Shown here: in pieces, positions 10,513-22,113 of the stretch | How the letters are laid out: each line of letters opens with the position of its first letter | Position numbering within the stretch: the stretch's first letter is position 1 | From: Marinobacterium sediminicola | GTDB taxonomy: Bacteria > Pseudomonadota > Gammaproteobacteria > Pseudomonadales > Balneatricaceae | Length of the DNA: 64,000 nucleotides | Direction: 5' to 3' | Assembly (NCBI RefSeq): GCF_022343685.1 | Contig: NZ_CP092123.1 | Span: 1,922,001 to 1,986,000, forward strand | Program-made: the position numbers and the translations under genes | The notes under the pieces: model-generated | Told to the model about the DNA's origin: nothing | Seen by the model: only the letters and a program-made list of their open reading frames with translations | Database searches by the model: none

Positions 10513-11289
10513 TTAAGCCTCCCCTGCACGCAGGTTGTTCAGGAACGGCGCATAGCCATTCTCGCCCATCCAGAACTGAACCAGGTTTGTCACGCCGTTG
10601 CTGGTCAGCGTCGCACCGGACAGACCATCAATCTTGTACTCGGCATTCGGTGTTGAAGCATCAACAGCACCCTTGATCAGGCCAATCTGGGGATCTGTAG
10701 TATCTTCGCCATACACCTTCTTGCCAGGCCACAGCGCTTTCCAGGCAGGGTTATCCACTTCCCCACCCAGACCTGGGGTTTCAGCGTGAGAGTAGAAGCC
10801 CAGCCCCACAACGGTATTCAAGTCACCTTCCAGCGCCAGGAAACCGTAAAGGGTAGACCACAGGCCCTTGCCATGAACCGGCAGGACCACTTTTTCTACA
10901 GAACCATCAGCACCCTGAACCAGGTAGACCGGTTTGATATTGGCCTGGTACTTGATACCGGCAATATCGTCTTCACGAGCAAGCTTGGTGCCCTGCTGAG
11001 GATCTTTAGCAGCCTTGGCTTCGTCGTAACCGGCAGGCACATCAACAAACTTGCCACTGTCCAAATCGACGTACTTGGTCGTGATCTGCTGGAACAGTTC
11101 ATCAATGCTCTTGCTCGGATCAGAGATGCCGGCGGCTGCAAGGATATTGCTCTTACGGTCGAGTTCCTTGTTCGCGACCTGCTTGGGCTTCAGAATCACT
11201 GCTGCCGCTGATACCACTACTGAGCAGATTACGCACAGCAGGATGGTCACCAGCAGAGTTTTGCCCATAGTATCGTTATTAGCCGACAT
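10513..11289 (-). CDS. nqrC: Na+-NQR subunit C (covalent FMN)
   Basis: A 258-residue subunit with one N-terminal helix (about 10-33) and a periplasmic FMN-binding domain. The ApbE target motif DGLSGAT ends at T227, the expected FMN attachment threonine. The start overlaps the end of nqrB by 11 bases, so translation is probably coupled. Confidence 0.97.
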   Translation of the reverse strand: MSANNDTMGKTLLVTILLCVICSVVVSAAAVILKPKQVANKELDRKSNILAAAGISDPSKSIDELFQQITTKYVDLDSGKFVDVPAGYDEAKAAKDPQQGTKLAREDDIAGIKYQANIKPVYLVQGADGSVEKVVLPVHGKGLWSTLYGFLALEGDLNTVVGLGFYSHAETPGLGGEVDNPAWKALWPGKKVYGEDTTDPQIGLIKGAVDASTPNAEYKIDGLSGATLTSNGVTNLVQFWMGENGYAPFLNNLRAGEA

Positions 11290-12487
11290 TACGCTTCATC
11301 CTCCGCTTAATGTTCGCCTGAACAACAAAGTTGTCGATCAGCGGTGCAAACAGGTTGGCAAACAGAATCGCCAGCATCATGCCTTCCGGGAAGGCCGGGT
11401 TGGCAACACGGATCAGCACCACCATTACACCGATCAGCGCACCAAACACCCACTTGCCGGTATTGGTCATGGACGCAGAAACCGGGTCTGTGGCCATGAA
11501 GATCATGCCGAAGGCAAAACCACCCAGTACCAGATGCCAGTAAAACGGCATATTGAACATCGGATTGGTTTCGGAGCCGATCAGGTTGAACAGTGTCGAC
11601 ATGGCAACCATGCCAAGGAACACCCCTGCCACAATGCGCCATGCAGCGATACGGGCAAACAGAATCACCGCGCCGCCGATCAGGATTGCCAGTGTAGAGG
11701 TCTCACCGACGGAGCCCTGAATGGTGCCGATAAAGGCATCAAACCAGGTCACATTGGCATTCAGGATCGCTTCCACACCACCCATGGCCGCCAGGCCCAG
11801 CGGAGTAGCGCCAGAGAATCCATCGACAGCTGTCCAGATCGCATCACCGGACATCTGCGCCGGATAGGCAAAGAACAGGAAGGCACGACCCGTCAGCGCC
11901 GGGTTCAAGAAGTTTTTGCCGGTACCACCGAAAACTTCCTTACCGATGACAACGCCGAAACTGATACCCAAAGCAACCTGCCAGAGCGGAATGGTCGGCG
12001 GCAGGATCAGCGAAAAGAGCACGGAAGTGACGAAGAAACCTTCGTTTACTTCATGTCCACGCTTCATGGCGAACAGCACTTCCCAGAAACCGCCCACTAC
12101 AAATGTAGTGATATAGATCGGCAGCCAGTAGACAGCACCATGAATGATGTTGTCCCAAATACTGTCCGGGTTGAATCCGGTCAAAGAAGCGGCAAGCGCG
12201 CCACGCCAGCCAGTGGACTCAGCCAAGCCCAGTTCGGCCATGGCAGTGTTGGCCTGCAGACCAACGTTGTACATGCCGAAGAAAATTGCCGGGAAAGTAC
12301 ACAGCCACACCAGAATCATGATGCGCTTAAGGTCAACGCCATCACGCACATGCGCAGCAGTTTTGGTCACATGACCCGGAGTATAGAAAATGGTATCGAC
12401 CGCTTCGTAAAGCGCATACCAGTTTTCGTATTTGCCGCCTTTGTGGAAATGCGGCTCCATTTTATCCAGAACGGTTCTCAAACTCAT
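11279..12487 (-). CDS. nqrB: Na+-NQR subunit B (covalent FMN, riboflavin, Na+ path)
   Basis: Largest membrane subunit (402 residues, about ten helices), carrying a covalent FMN, riboflavin and part of the sodium channel. The flavinylation motif DGFSGAT ends at T228. The conserved N-terminal segment with [17 protein letters not shown] lies ahead of the first helix. It starts 12 bases after nqrA ends and overlaps nqrC by 11 bases. Confidence 0.97.
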   Translation of the reverse strand: MSLRTVLDKMEPHFHKGGKYENWYALYEAVDTIFYTPGHVTKTAAHVRDGVDLKRIMILVWLCTFPAIFFGMYNVGLQANTAMAELGLAESTGWRGALAASLTGFNPDSIWDNIIHGAVYWLPIYITTFVVGGFWEVLFAMKRGHEVNEGFFVTSVLFSLILPPTIPLWQVALGISFGVVIGKEVFGGTGKNFLNPALTGRAFLFFAYPAQMSGDAIWTAVDGFSGATPLGLAAMGGVEAILNANVTWFDAFIGTIQGSVGETSTLAILIGGAVILFARIAAWRIVAGVFLGMVAMSTLFNLIGSETNPMFNMPFYWHLVLGGFAFGMIFMATDPVSASMTNTGKWVFGALIGVMVVLIRVANPAFPEGMMLAILFANLFAPLIDNFVVQANIKRRMKRNVG

Positions 12488-12499
12488 GACCAGCCTCTC

Positions 12500-14100
<1,601 letters not shown>

Positions 14101-14101
14101 A

Positions 14102-14129
14102 AAAAAGGCCGCTAAATAGCGGCCTTTTC
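14102..14129 (-). terminator. Intrinsic terminator after gap
   Basis: Stem AAAAGGCCGCT/AGCGGCCTTTT with a 4-base loop, followed on the minus strand by a run of T. It lies 16 bases beyond the GAPDH stop and separates gap from nqr. Confidence 0.88.
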
Positions 14130-14144
14130 ATGTTGCTTCGATAA

Positions 14145-15587
14145 TTAATGCTTGGCTTTAGGAAATGCATCCAGCGTGCATTTCGCCAGATGCTGAGCCA
14201 TGCGAATAACCTGACAGCTGTAACCGAACTCGTTGTCGTACCATACGTACAGGACACAGCGGTTGCCATCGACGATGGTCGCCAAAGCATCTACAACACC
14301 TGCGGCACGAGAGCCGACAAAGTCAGAAGAAACAGCCTCTGGAGAGTTGCTGTAATCAATCTGCTTCTGCAGGTCAGAGTGAACAGCCGCATCACGCAGA
14401 TAGTTGTTCAGCTCGTCCTTGGTGGTTTCCTTACCCAGGTTCAGGTTCAGGATTGCCATGGAAACGTTCGGTGTCGGAACACGGATAGCGTTACCGGTCA
14501 ACTTGCCTTCCAGCTCCGGCAACGCCTTGGCAACAGCCTTGGCAGCACCGGTTTCGGTCAGAACCATGTTCAGCGCAGCTGCACGACCTCGACGATCACC
14601 CTTGTGATAGTTGTCGATCAGGTTCTGGTCGTTCGTGTAAGAATGCACAGTCTCAACGTGACCATTCACCACGCCGAACTGATCGTTAACAGCCTTCAGT
14701 ACCGGCACGATCGCGTTGGTGGTGCAGGAAGCAGCAGACAGCACACGATCATCGTCAGAGATATCGTTATGATTCACACCCATAACGATGTTCTTGACGC
14801 CTTTACCAGGCGCAGTCAACAGCGCACGAGCAACACCCTTGGACTTCAGATGCAGGGACAGGCCCGCTTCGTCACGCCAGATACCGGTATTGTCGATTAC
14901 CAGTGCGTTCTTGATGCCGTATTGGGTGTAATCAACCTGATCCGGACCATCAGCAAAGATCACCTGGATATAATTGCCATTGGCGATGATTGCGTTGTTT
15001 TCTTCGTCAACCTGGATGGTGCCTTTGAAGGAACCATGAACGGAGTCACGACGCAGCAGGCTCGCACGCTTCTCCAGATCGTTCTCCGCCTTACCCTTGC
15101 GCACTACGATTGCACGCAGACGCAGTGAGTGACCGCTACCGGCACGATCCAGCATCAGACGCGCCAGAAGGCGACCGATACGACCAAAGCCATACAGGAC
15201 CACATCAGTGCTTTCGTGAGCTTCAGCAGGCTCGGTTGAAGCACCTGCCAGCTCGTCCTGCAGGAACGCCTGCAGAGTACGGCCGTTGCTTTCAGCGCGG
15301 AATTTTACCGCCAGCTTGCCAATATCGATGTGCGCATTGGTTACATCCATTTCAGCAACTGCTTCCAGGACGGGAAAAGTATCTACAACAGAGATCTCTT
15401 CACCTTCAACCTGGCGCACGAAACGGTGTGCTTTCAGAATGTCAATCACAGACCGCTTGACGATCAGACGACCGTAAACAGAAATTTCAATATTACGGTC
15501 ACGGTACAGACGGCCAACCAGAGGGACCATTGCTTCAGCAATCGCTTCGCGGGCTTTCCAGTCTGCAAAAATCAGTTCTTGGCTCAC
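14145..15587 (-). CDS. gap: Glyceraldehyde-3-phosphate dehydrogenase, long form with N-terminal extension
   Basis: Glycolytic/gluconeogenic enzyme converting glyceraldehyde-3-phosphate to 1,3-bisphosphoglycerate. The 480-residue product is about 145 residues longer than classical GAPDH: residues 1-125 form an extra region with no recognised catalytic motif, then the NAD fold starts at GFGRIGR (133-139) and the catalytic cysteine is C288 in SAASCTTNAI. The C-terminal WYDNEFGYS is intact. Long GAPDHs of this kind occur in Pseudomonas beside mfd, the same context as here. The gene is divergent from mfd and ends at its own terminator. NAD versus NADP preference cannot be read with confidence. Confidence 0.94.
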   Translation of the reverse strand: MSQELIFADWKAREAIAEAMVPLVGRLYRDRNIEISVYGRLIVKRSVIDILKAHRFVRQVEGEEISVVDTFPVLEAVAEMDVTNAHIDIGKLAVKFRAESNGRTLQAFLQDELAGASTEPAEAHESTDVVLYGFGRIGRLLARLMLDRAGSGHSLRLRAIVVRKGKAENDLEKRASLLRRDSVHGSFKGTIQVDEENNAIIANGNYIQVIFADGPDQVDYTQYGIKNALVIDNTGIWRDEAGLSLHLKSKGVARALLTAPGKGVKNIVMGVNHNDISDDDRVLSAASCTTNAIVPVLKAVNDQFGVVNGHVETVHSYTNDQNLIDNYHKGDRRGRAAALNMVLTETGAAKAVAKALPELEGKLTGNAIRVPTPNVSMAILNLNLGKETTKDELNNYLRDAAVHSDLQKQIDYSNSPEAVSSDFVGSRAAGVVDALATIVDGNRCVLYVWYDNEFGYSCQVIRMAQHLAKCTLDAFPKAKH

Positions 15588-15758
15588 GGGGTAACTCCGA
15601 AATTGTCATCGCTCAATTTGGGTGCGCGCATTATCCTCTTTTCGGCGATCCGGAGCAAACCCATGATCGTAGACTTTGGTCCCTATCTGTTTACAACGGC
15701 TGCGCGCAACCGCTTCAACAGGTAAACTTTACTTTTTTGCAGGATCAAGGAGTCAGAG

Positions 15759-18700
15759 TTGTCTGCGGTATTCAGCATCCCTACCCCCAAAGGCCCGGGT
15801 GATCAAAAGCGACTTGGACAGGTTATCGGCAGTTCGACTGGACTATTGATCGAACAGATCAGTCGACAGCATACCGGGATGATTCTGCTGATCAGCCAGG
15901 ATATGGAAAGCGCCGAACGTCTCATGCAAGAGGTTCGCTTTTTTTGTGGCGACCGCTTTCCCGCCACACTGCTGCCTGACTGGGAAACACTGCCTTACGA
16001 CAGCTTCTCCCCTCACCAGGACATTATTTCCAGCCGCATTCAAACCTTACATCAACTGCCAGACCAACAGCGTGGTGTACTGGTTGTTCCTGCTTCTACC
16101 CTGATGCACAGACTGCCGCCAGTGAGTTTCGTCAGTGCTAATGCACTATTCCTTGAAACAGGACAACGGCTCGACAGTATCGCTCTGCGTCAACGCTTTA
16201 CCGATGCTGGCTATCACGCAGTCGACACAGTATACGAGCACGGTGAATTTGCCATACGCGGGGCCATCATTGATCTCTTCCCAATGGGAGCCGATCAGCC
16301 TCTACGCATTGACTTGTTTGATGACGAAATCGACACCATTCGAACCTTTGATCCGGAAACGCAACGATCAATCGACAAGGTTGAGCGCATCCGCCTGCTG
16401 CCCGCCAGGGAATTTCCGTTTGATCAGAACGCCATTACACGTTTCAAACAGCGCTGGCGTGAACGTTTTGATGTCGATCATACCCGCTGCCCAATCTACC
16501 AAGACGTTTCCAGCGGCCTGACACCACCGGGCGTCGAGTACTACGCCCCCTTGTTTTTCGATGATACTGCAACCCTGTTTGACTACCTGCCGGACAGCAC
16601 TCTGGTACTCCATGAACAGGCATTGAAAACCGCTGCAGATCAATTCTGCAAAGATGCCCGCTCACGGTACGATGAGCGCAGCGGGGACCTTCAGCGCCCC
16701 GTACTTAGCCCTGATGAACTTTTCCTGTCGACAGAGGAACTGTTTACTCAGTTGAAAAACCATCCGGTCATGCGCCTCAGCCAAGACCCAGAGGAGCTGA
16801 AACCCGGACGAAACAATCTGCCCTGCCTTGCGCCAGCAGAACTTGGCAGCAACGATAGTCAGTCTCCTCTGGCAGGACTTCAAGGGGCCATCAAGGAACA
16901 TCCTCTGCCAACACTGATTTGTGCTGAATCAGCCGGTCGCAGGGAAGCATTGATTGAACACGCCCGCAAGGCCGGACTCAAGCTCACCGAGTGCACCGAC
17001 TGGGACAATTTCGTTACCGAGCGCCCTTCTCTTGCCATCACCACCTTCCCACTTGAGCTGGGCCTGACGATCGATGGAGAGCTGCGCATTGTTACCGAAA
17101 GCCAGCTGTTCGGCCGACAGATCTTCCAGCGTCGCCGGCGCGAGAAAGAGCAGATTGATGCCGACCAGGCGATTCGGCATCTTTCCGAGCTGAGCATTGG
17201 CGCACCTGTTGTTCATATCGATCACGGTGTCGGCCGCTATCTGGGGCTACAGACCATCAACGTTGACAATCAGGCTGCAGAATTTCTGGTTCTGGAGTAT
17301 GCAGACCAGGCCAAACTGTACGTCCCGGTTTCATCACTGCACCTGATTGGTCGCTATTCCGGGGCCAGCGACGAATCCGCTCCCCTGCACAAGCTTGGTA
17401 CCGAACAATGGAACAAGGCCAGACGCAAAGCGGCTGAAAAAGTGCGCGACTCCGCTGCCGAATTGCTGGATATCTACGCCCGTCGCGCGGCTCGCAAGGG
17501 CTTCAGTTTCGATTGTACCGAAGAGGAATATCTTCGATTCTCCGCCAGCTTTCCATTTGAAGAAACGCCTGATCAGGCCAACGCCATCAATGCGGTGGTC
17601 AATGACATGCGAGCACCTTCCCCAATGGATCGACTGGTCTGTGGTGATGTCGGCTTCGGCAAAACCGAAGTTGCCATGCGCGCAGCTTTCATCGCGATTC
17701 AGAGTGGCAAACAGGTTGCCGTTCTGGTTCCCACGACCCTTCTGGCGCAGCAGCATTTTGAAAACTTTCGTGACCGCTTCGCAGACTGGCCTGTTGAGGT
17801 TGAGTTGATCTCACGCTTCAAGAGCGCCAAGCAGCAACAGTCCACCATAGAGGCACTGGGCGAAGGCAAGGTGGATATACTGATCGGCACCCACAAACTG
17901 CTGCAGGGTGATATTCGTTTCAGCGACCTGGGCCTGCTTATCATCGATGAAGAACACCGGTTTGGTGTTCAGCAAAAAGAACGACTCAAGTCACTTCGCT
18001 CAGAAGTCGATATCTTGACCCTGACCGCCACGCCAATTCCCCGTACACTCAACATGGCCATGTCGGGGATTCGAGATCTGTCAATTATCGCCACGCCACC
18101 GGCGCGACGGCTGTCGATCAAAACCTTTGTCCGCCAAAGCGAAAGGCCGATGATCAAGGAAGCCATACTGCGTGAGCTTCTTCGTGGCGGTCAGGTTTAT
18201 TACCTGCACAATGAGGTCAAGACCATTGACAAGGTTGCCGCTGAGATCAGTGATCTGGTACCAGAGGCCCGCGTCGCCATCGGCCACGGACAAATGCGTG
18301 AACGCGAACTTGAGCAAGTGATGAGTGACTTTTATCACAAGCGCTTTAATGTTCTGGTCTGCACGACCATTATTGAAACCGGCATTGATGTCCCCAGCGC
18401 CAACACCATCATTATTGACCGTGCAGATAAGTTCGGCCTCGCTCAGCTGCACCAGCTACGCGGACGTGTTGGCCGCTCACACCACCAGGCCTACGCCTAC
18501 TTACTGACACCGCCGCCAAAAGCCATGACACAGGATGCACTCAAACGCCTGGAGGCCATTGGTCAGTCCAGCACCCTTGGTGCCGGCTTTACACTCGCCA
18601 CACACGACCTCGAAATTCGCGGCGCCGGCGAACTGCTTGGTGAAGAACAAAGCGGTCAGATGCAAAGCGTTGGTTTCAGTCTTTACATGGAAATGCTGGA

Positions 18701-19208
18701 CCAGGCGATCAAGTCCATCCAGGAAGGCAAAACGCCAGACCTGGACAAGCCCCTGCATCATGGCTGCGAGATCAATCTCAACCTGCCCGCACTGATCCCT
18801 GAAGACTACATCCCGGATGTGCACAATCGGCTGATCCTCTATAAGCGCATAGCCAACGCTGAAAACGACTCTGCGCTCGACGAGCTTCAAGTTGAAATGA
18901 TTGATCGTTTTGGCCTGCTGCCCGAGCCGACTAAAAACCTGCTTCGACTCACGCACATCAAACTGCGTGCCGAAACACTTGGCATCGTAAAACTGGATGC
19001 CGGTGACAAATCCGGGCGCATCGAGTTTGAAGCCGAACCAAACGTAGACCCCATGACATTGATCACCATGATTCAGCGCCAGCCGGACCGCTTCCGTCTG
19101 GACGGAGGCAACATATTGCGTTTTACTCAGCCAATGGAGAAAGTCGCATCCCGTTTTGAAGCGGTCGAGCGCCTGCTGACCCAACTGTCACCCAAGGAGA
19201 ATTCGTAA
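15759..19208 (+). CDS. mfd: Transcription-repair coupling factor Mfd (TTG start)
   Basis: ATP-dependent translocase that removes RNA polymerase stalled at lesions and recruits UvrA. The 1149-residue product has the UvrB-like N-terminal modules, the RNA-polymerase-interacting domain around VVHIDHGVGRYLGL (about 485-498), helicase motifs with Walker A GDVGFGKTE (about 629-637) and DEEH (about 730), and the C-terminal UvrA-binding/TRG region. The start is TTG at 15759, supported by AAGGAG 6 bases upstream; no in-frame ATG exists before well inside the conserved region. It is divergent from gap. Confidence 0.96.
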   Translation: MSAVFSIPTPKGPGDQKRLGQVIGSSTGLLIEQISRQHTGMILLISQDMESAERLMQEVRFFCGDRFPATLLPDWETLPYDSFSPHQDIISSRIQTLHQLPDQQRGVLVVPASTLMHRLPPVSFVSANALFLETGQRLDSIALRQRFTDAGYHAVDTVYEHGEFAIRGAIIDLFPMGADQPLRIDLFDDEIDTIRTFDPETQRSIDKVERIRLLPAREFPFDQNAITRFKQRWRERFDVDHTRCPIYQDVSSGLTPPGVEYYAPLFFDDTATLFDYLPDSTLVLHEQALKTAADQFCKDARSRYDERSGDLQRPVLSPDELFLSTEELFTQLKNHPVMRLSQDPEELKPGRNNLPCLAPAELGSNDSQSPLAGLQGAIKEHPLPTLICAESAGRREALIEHARKAGLKLTECTDWDNFVTERPSLAITTFPLELGLTIDGELRIVTESQLFGRQIFQRRRREKEQIDADQAIRHLSELSIGAPVVHIDHGVGRYLGLQTINVDNQAAEFLVLEYADQAKLYVPVSSLHLIGRYSGASDESAPLHKLGTEQWNKARRKAAEKVRDSAAELLDIYARRAARKGFSFDCTEEEYLRFSASFPFEETPDQANAINAVVNDMRAPSPMDRLVCGDVGFGKTEVAMRAAFIAIQSGKQVAVLVPTTLLAQQHFENFRDRFADWPVEVELISRFKSAKQQQSTIEALGEGKVDILIGTHKLLQGDIRFSDLGLLIIDEEHRFGVQQKERLKSLRSEVDILTLTATPIPRTLNMAMSGIRDLSIIATPPARRLSIKTFVRQSERPMIKEAILRELLRGGQVYYLHNEVKTIDKVAAEISDLVPEARVAIGHGQMRERELEQVMSDFYHKRFNVLVCTTIIETGIDVPSANTIIIDRADKFGLAQLHQLRGRVGRSHHQAYAYLLTPPPKAMTQDALKRLEAIGQSSTLGAGFTLATHDLEIRGAGELLGEEQSGQMQSVGFSLYMEMLDQAIKSIQEGKTPDLDKPLHHGCEINLNLPALIPEDYIPDVHNRLILYKRIANAENDSALDELQVEMIDRFGLLPEPTKNLLRLTHIKLRAETLGIVKLDAGDKSGRIEFEAEPNVDPMTLITMIQRQPDRFRLDGGNILRFTQPMEKVASRFEAVERLLTQLSPKENS

Positions 19209-19211
19209 CTC

Positions 19212-19868
19212 ATGGCCTTCCTTTTGCCCCGCTCGCTGGCACTGGCGGCGCTCACCTCTCTGCCTGCCACTGCTTTTGCTGCAGACCTGTTCAAGGTGGA
19301 AGTCGTGGTGTTCAGCCATGAAAACCCCAATAGCGTCGAGCAGGAATATTGGCCACAGCTGCCACCGCTGGACTTGAGTGCCAGCCTGTTTCCACAACCC
19401 TGGGATGGCTACCCCCTGAGCAGCTTTGAGGAGCTGCCACAAAACGATCTGGTACTGGGCGGACAGGCGGCTGCTCTTTCTCGAAGCGGCAATTACAAAC
19501 TGCTCTACCATCGCGGATGGCTACAACCCGTTGGAGGCAAGTCCAGCGCCCGCTCCATCCGTATCAAGGTGGACTTCGACGACCTGCAACTGGATGGCAA
19601 TATCCGCGTTTACAAGAACCGCTTTCTACATGCGCAACCCACGCTCGAACTGACAGCAAGCCCCATGTTGAATCAGGAGCAACCCGACGTATCTGGCTCT
19701 AATGTGGGTGATTCAGGGATTAAGACCCTCACACCGGTGGGTGAGCCGCTGGACCTGACCCAGCGCTGGAGAATGGAGCAGTCGCGACGCATGCGATCCA
19801 ATGAAACGCACTACATCGACCACCCGCGCTTTGGCGTGTTGCTTCGCATTCGACCGGTCGATTCCTGA
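19212..19868 (+). CDS. csiV: CsiV-family periplasmic protein
   Basis: A 218-residue protein beginning 3 bases after mfd. It has a signal peptide (residues 1-23, cleavage likely after AFA), then FKVEVVVFSHEN and a C-terminal MRSNETHYIDHPRFGVLLRI, both typical of the CsiV family. Vibrio CsiV is a periplasmic peptidoglycan-binding protein that activates the D-amino-acid response hydrolase; whether this homolog does the same is unknown, since no partner gene is nearby. The position directly after mfd is shared with Pseudomonas. Confidence 0.8.
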   Translation: MAFLLPRSLALAALTSLPATAFAADLFKVEVVVFSHENPNSVEQEYWPQLPPLDLSASLFPQPWDGYPLSSFEELPQNDLVLGGQAAALSRSGNYKLLYHRGWLQPVGGKSSARSIRIKVDFDDLQLDGNIRVYKNRFLHAQPTLELTASPMLNQEQPDVSGSNVGDSGIKTLTPVGEPLDLTQRWRMEQSRRMRSNETHYIDHPRFGVLLRIRPVDS

Positions 19869-19876
19869 TCAAAAAA

Positions 19877-19906
19877 GCGCGCGGCAGATCAAACCTGCTC
19901 GCGCGC
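19877..19906 (-). terminator. Terminator between csiV and mscS
   Basis: GC-rich hairpin (GCGCGCGGCAG against CTGCTCGCGCGC, one bulged base, loop ATCAAAC) with six A residues on its left edge, giving a T-run on the minus strand. It probably ends the nagZ-mscS transcript; the T-run on the plus strand is weak. Confidence 0.7.
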
Positions 19907-19954
19907 ATTTGCCATTTACATCACACCACCCGAGCGACGAACCTGTTCCCTGCC

Positions 19955-21097
19955 CTACTGGCTGGAAACGGAGGACACCAGTGCAGGTGCGGGTTCGGGC
20001 CCTTCCAGCCCTTCGAGATGCACCGTCTGAGTCGGGAATGCGAACTCGGCACCATGACTGAAAATGATATCGGCAATCCTCAGCATCACATCCTCTTTCA
20101 CCTGATGATACTTGACCCACTGAGTCGTTTTGGTGAAGGTGTACACCATAAAATCAAGAGATGAGGGACCAAAACGGTTCAGGTGTACAATCAGGGTTTG
20201 CCGCGTATCGATTTCAGGATGCGCCTGCAGCATGCTGCGCACATCGTCAACAATCTGCTTCACTTTCGCTGCATCATCATAGCGCACACCGACATGCTCG
20301 TAGATTCTGCGGTTACGCATGCGGGAGGGGTTCTCAACCGAGATATTGGCAAAGGTCGCATTAGGAACATATAGGGGCCGCTGATCGAACGTCCGAATAC
20401 GCGTCAAGCGCCAGCCGATATGCTCAACTGTCCCTTCGATATCCTTGTCAGGTGAGCGTATCCAGTCGCCCACTCTGAAAGGCCGGTCCATATAAACCAT
20501 GAGGCCACCGAAAAAGTTGGCCAGCAGATCCTTGGCGGCAAAACCGACCGCAATACCGCCGATCCCCCCAAAGGCCAGAATGCCCGAAATGCTTACCCCT
20601 GCGGACTGCAGCAGGGTCAAACCTGCCAGAACCGCCACAACAAGGCGCAACAGTTTGGCTACTGCATCGGCCGTGGTGCGATCCACCTGTCTACGCCCTT
20701 TGACCGGTGTCGTGAAATAGGTCTCTGCCGTCGTGATAAAGCGCAGCACCCCCCAGGCAACTAGCAGAATGGCACCAAAACGACGCAGGCCGGCACCGAA
20801 CTCGGTGCTGACCGGAAGTCCATTACGGCTAAAGATTTCAAGCAGCAGCGAAAGTCCGATTACCCAGATCAATAGCCGAAGCGGCGTCCGAATGGACTTC
20901 AAAAACAATTCATCCCATACCGGGGCCTTTTTGCTCAGCCGCTTGATCAGTCGACCCGTAATCCAGTTGAAACCGACAGTCAATATCCAGACCAGCGCCA
21001 CCACAACGGTGGCCGCGACTTGCCAGGAATAGTCCACCAAACCGGGCCACCGGTTGAACAGTGGCGTCAGCAAAGGTTCGAGAAACTGCTCCAGCAT
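19955..21097 (-). CDS. MscS-family mechanosensitive channel
   Basis: Small-conductance mechanosensitive channel family, 380 residues. About four N-terminal helices (20-45, 70-90, 108-125, 150-170) are followed by the pore helix and beta domain of MscS (about 170-275; GGIGGIAVGFAAKDLLANFFGG, then YMDRPFRVGDWI), and a cytoplasmic C-terminal cage with the YTFTKTTQW element. The size lies between MscS and YbdG/YnaI types. Its ATG overlaps the nagZ stop by one base (TGATG), so it is co-translated with nagZ. Release of solutes under hypo-osmotic shock is inferred from the family. Confidence 0.9.
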   Translation of the reverse strand: MLEQFLEPLLTPLFNRWPGLVDYSWQVAATVVVALVWILTVGFNWITGRLIKRLSKKAPVWDELFLKSIRTPLRLLIWVIGLSLLLEIFSRNGLPVSTEFGAGLRRFGAILLVAWGVLRFITTAETYFTTPVKGRRQVDRTTADAVAKLLRLVVAVLAGLTLLQSAGVSISGILAFGGIGGIAVGFAAKDLLANFFGGLMVYMDRPFRVGDWIRSPDKDIEGTVEHIGWRLTRIRTFDQRPLYVPNATFANISVENPSRMRNRRIYEHVGVRYDDAAKVKQIVDDVRSMLQAHPEIDTRQTLIVHLNRFGPSSLDFMVYTFTKTTQWVKYHQVKEDVMLRIADIIFSHGAEFAFPTQTVHLEGLEGPEPAPALVSSVSSQ

Positions 21098-22107
21098 CAG
21101 ACCTCCTCTATGAGCTCTGCAGCCAGCAATCGGCTTTGTTGCAGACGTTCCTGATCAGGGATACGGGCGGGTCGAGCACGCATCCGGGCCAAGCGATGGG
21201 AGACCGCCACAGGGTGTTGCTGCAGATGTTTCAGCACCTCCTGAGCCCCATCGGGATGATTACAGACCAACACCATATCGCAGCCGGCAGCCAGAGCACG
21301 ATCACAGCGCTCAGCATAACTGCCGGCCAGACTGGCTCCTTCCATGCTCAAATCATCACTGAAAATGACGCCATCAAAATGCAATCGCTGGCGAAGGATC
21401 TGCTGCAACCAAAAGGTCGAAAAACCTGCCGGAGCGGAGCAGGCTTGACGATAGACCACATGCGCCGGCATCAAGCCATCCAGACCACGACGAATCAATG
21501 CATCGAAGGGGCGAAGGTCCTGCTGCTCGATTTCATCAAAACTGCGCTCATCCACTGGAAGTTCGTGATGGGAGTCAGCTTCAACCCAGCCATGCCCGGG
21601 AAAATGCTTGCCGGTCGCAGCCATGCCGGCCTCGTGCATCCCGGCCATCAGACCTCCGGCCAGCTCGATCACGGCGTCGGTGCTTTGACCAAATGAACGG
21701 TCACCGATGACACTACTGCGCCCCCAGTCAAGATCCAACACGGGAGCGAAGCTGATATCGATGTCGTATTCCCGCAACTCGGTCGCCATCAGCCAACCAA
21801 TTTCATGCGCCTGCGCAATTGCTCGATGAGGGTTTTCCAGCCAGCGTTTGCCCAGGACCGACATGGGGGGCAAGCGGGTAAATCCTTCCCTGAAGCGCTG
21901 CACACGCCCACCTTCCTGATCAACCGCCACGAGCAGATCCGGTCGCAAACTGCGAATGGACTGCATCAGCGAACGAAGCTGCTCCGGGTCTTCGAAGTTA
22001 CGGCTGAACAGAATCAAACCGCCCACTTCCGGAGATTGCAGAACATTGGCCTCATCAGGAGTGAGCGCCAGCCCCTCCAGGTCCAGCATCAATACACCTG
22101 TAGTCAT
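21097..22107 (-). CDS. nagZ: Beta-N-acetylglucosaminidase NagZ (peptidoglycan recycling)
   Basis: Cytoplasmic family 3 glycoside hydrolase that removes GlcNAc from anhydro-muropeptides. The 336-residue product has VAVDQEGGRVQRF, the signature KHFPGHGWVEADSHH with the catalytic His on the flexible loop, and FSDDLSMEGA bearing the nucleophile Asp. There is no signal peptide. It starts 6 bases after the YkuD-domain gene and overlaps mscS by one base. The nagZ/psrA neighbourhood is also found in Pseudomonas. Confidence 0.96.
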   Translation of the reverse strand: MTTGVLMLDLEGLALTPDEANVLQSPEVGGLILFSRNFEDPEQLRSLMQSIRSLRPDLLVAVDQEGGRVQRFREGFTRLPPMSVLGKRWLENPHRAIAQAHEIGWLMATELREYDIDISFAPVLDLDWGRSSVIGDRSFGQSTDAVIELAGGLMAGMHEAGMAATGKHFPGHGWVEADSHHELPVDERSFDEIEQQDLRPFDALIRRGLDGLMPAHVVYRQACSAPAGFSTFWLQQILRQRLHFDGVIFSDDLSMEGASLAGSYAERCDRALAAGCDMVLVCNHPDGAQEVLKHLQQHPVAVSHRLARMRARPARIPDQERLQQSRLLAAELIEEV

Positions 22108-22113
22108 ACGTGA

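Noticed and set aside
14148-15128. Open frame of 326 codons antisense to gap
   Set aside because: Shadow of GAPDH, whose catalytic motifs are on the opposite strand.
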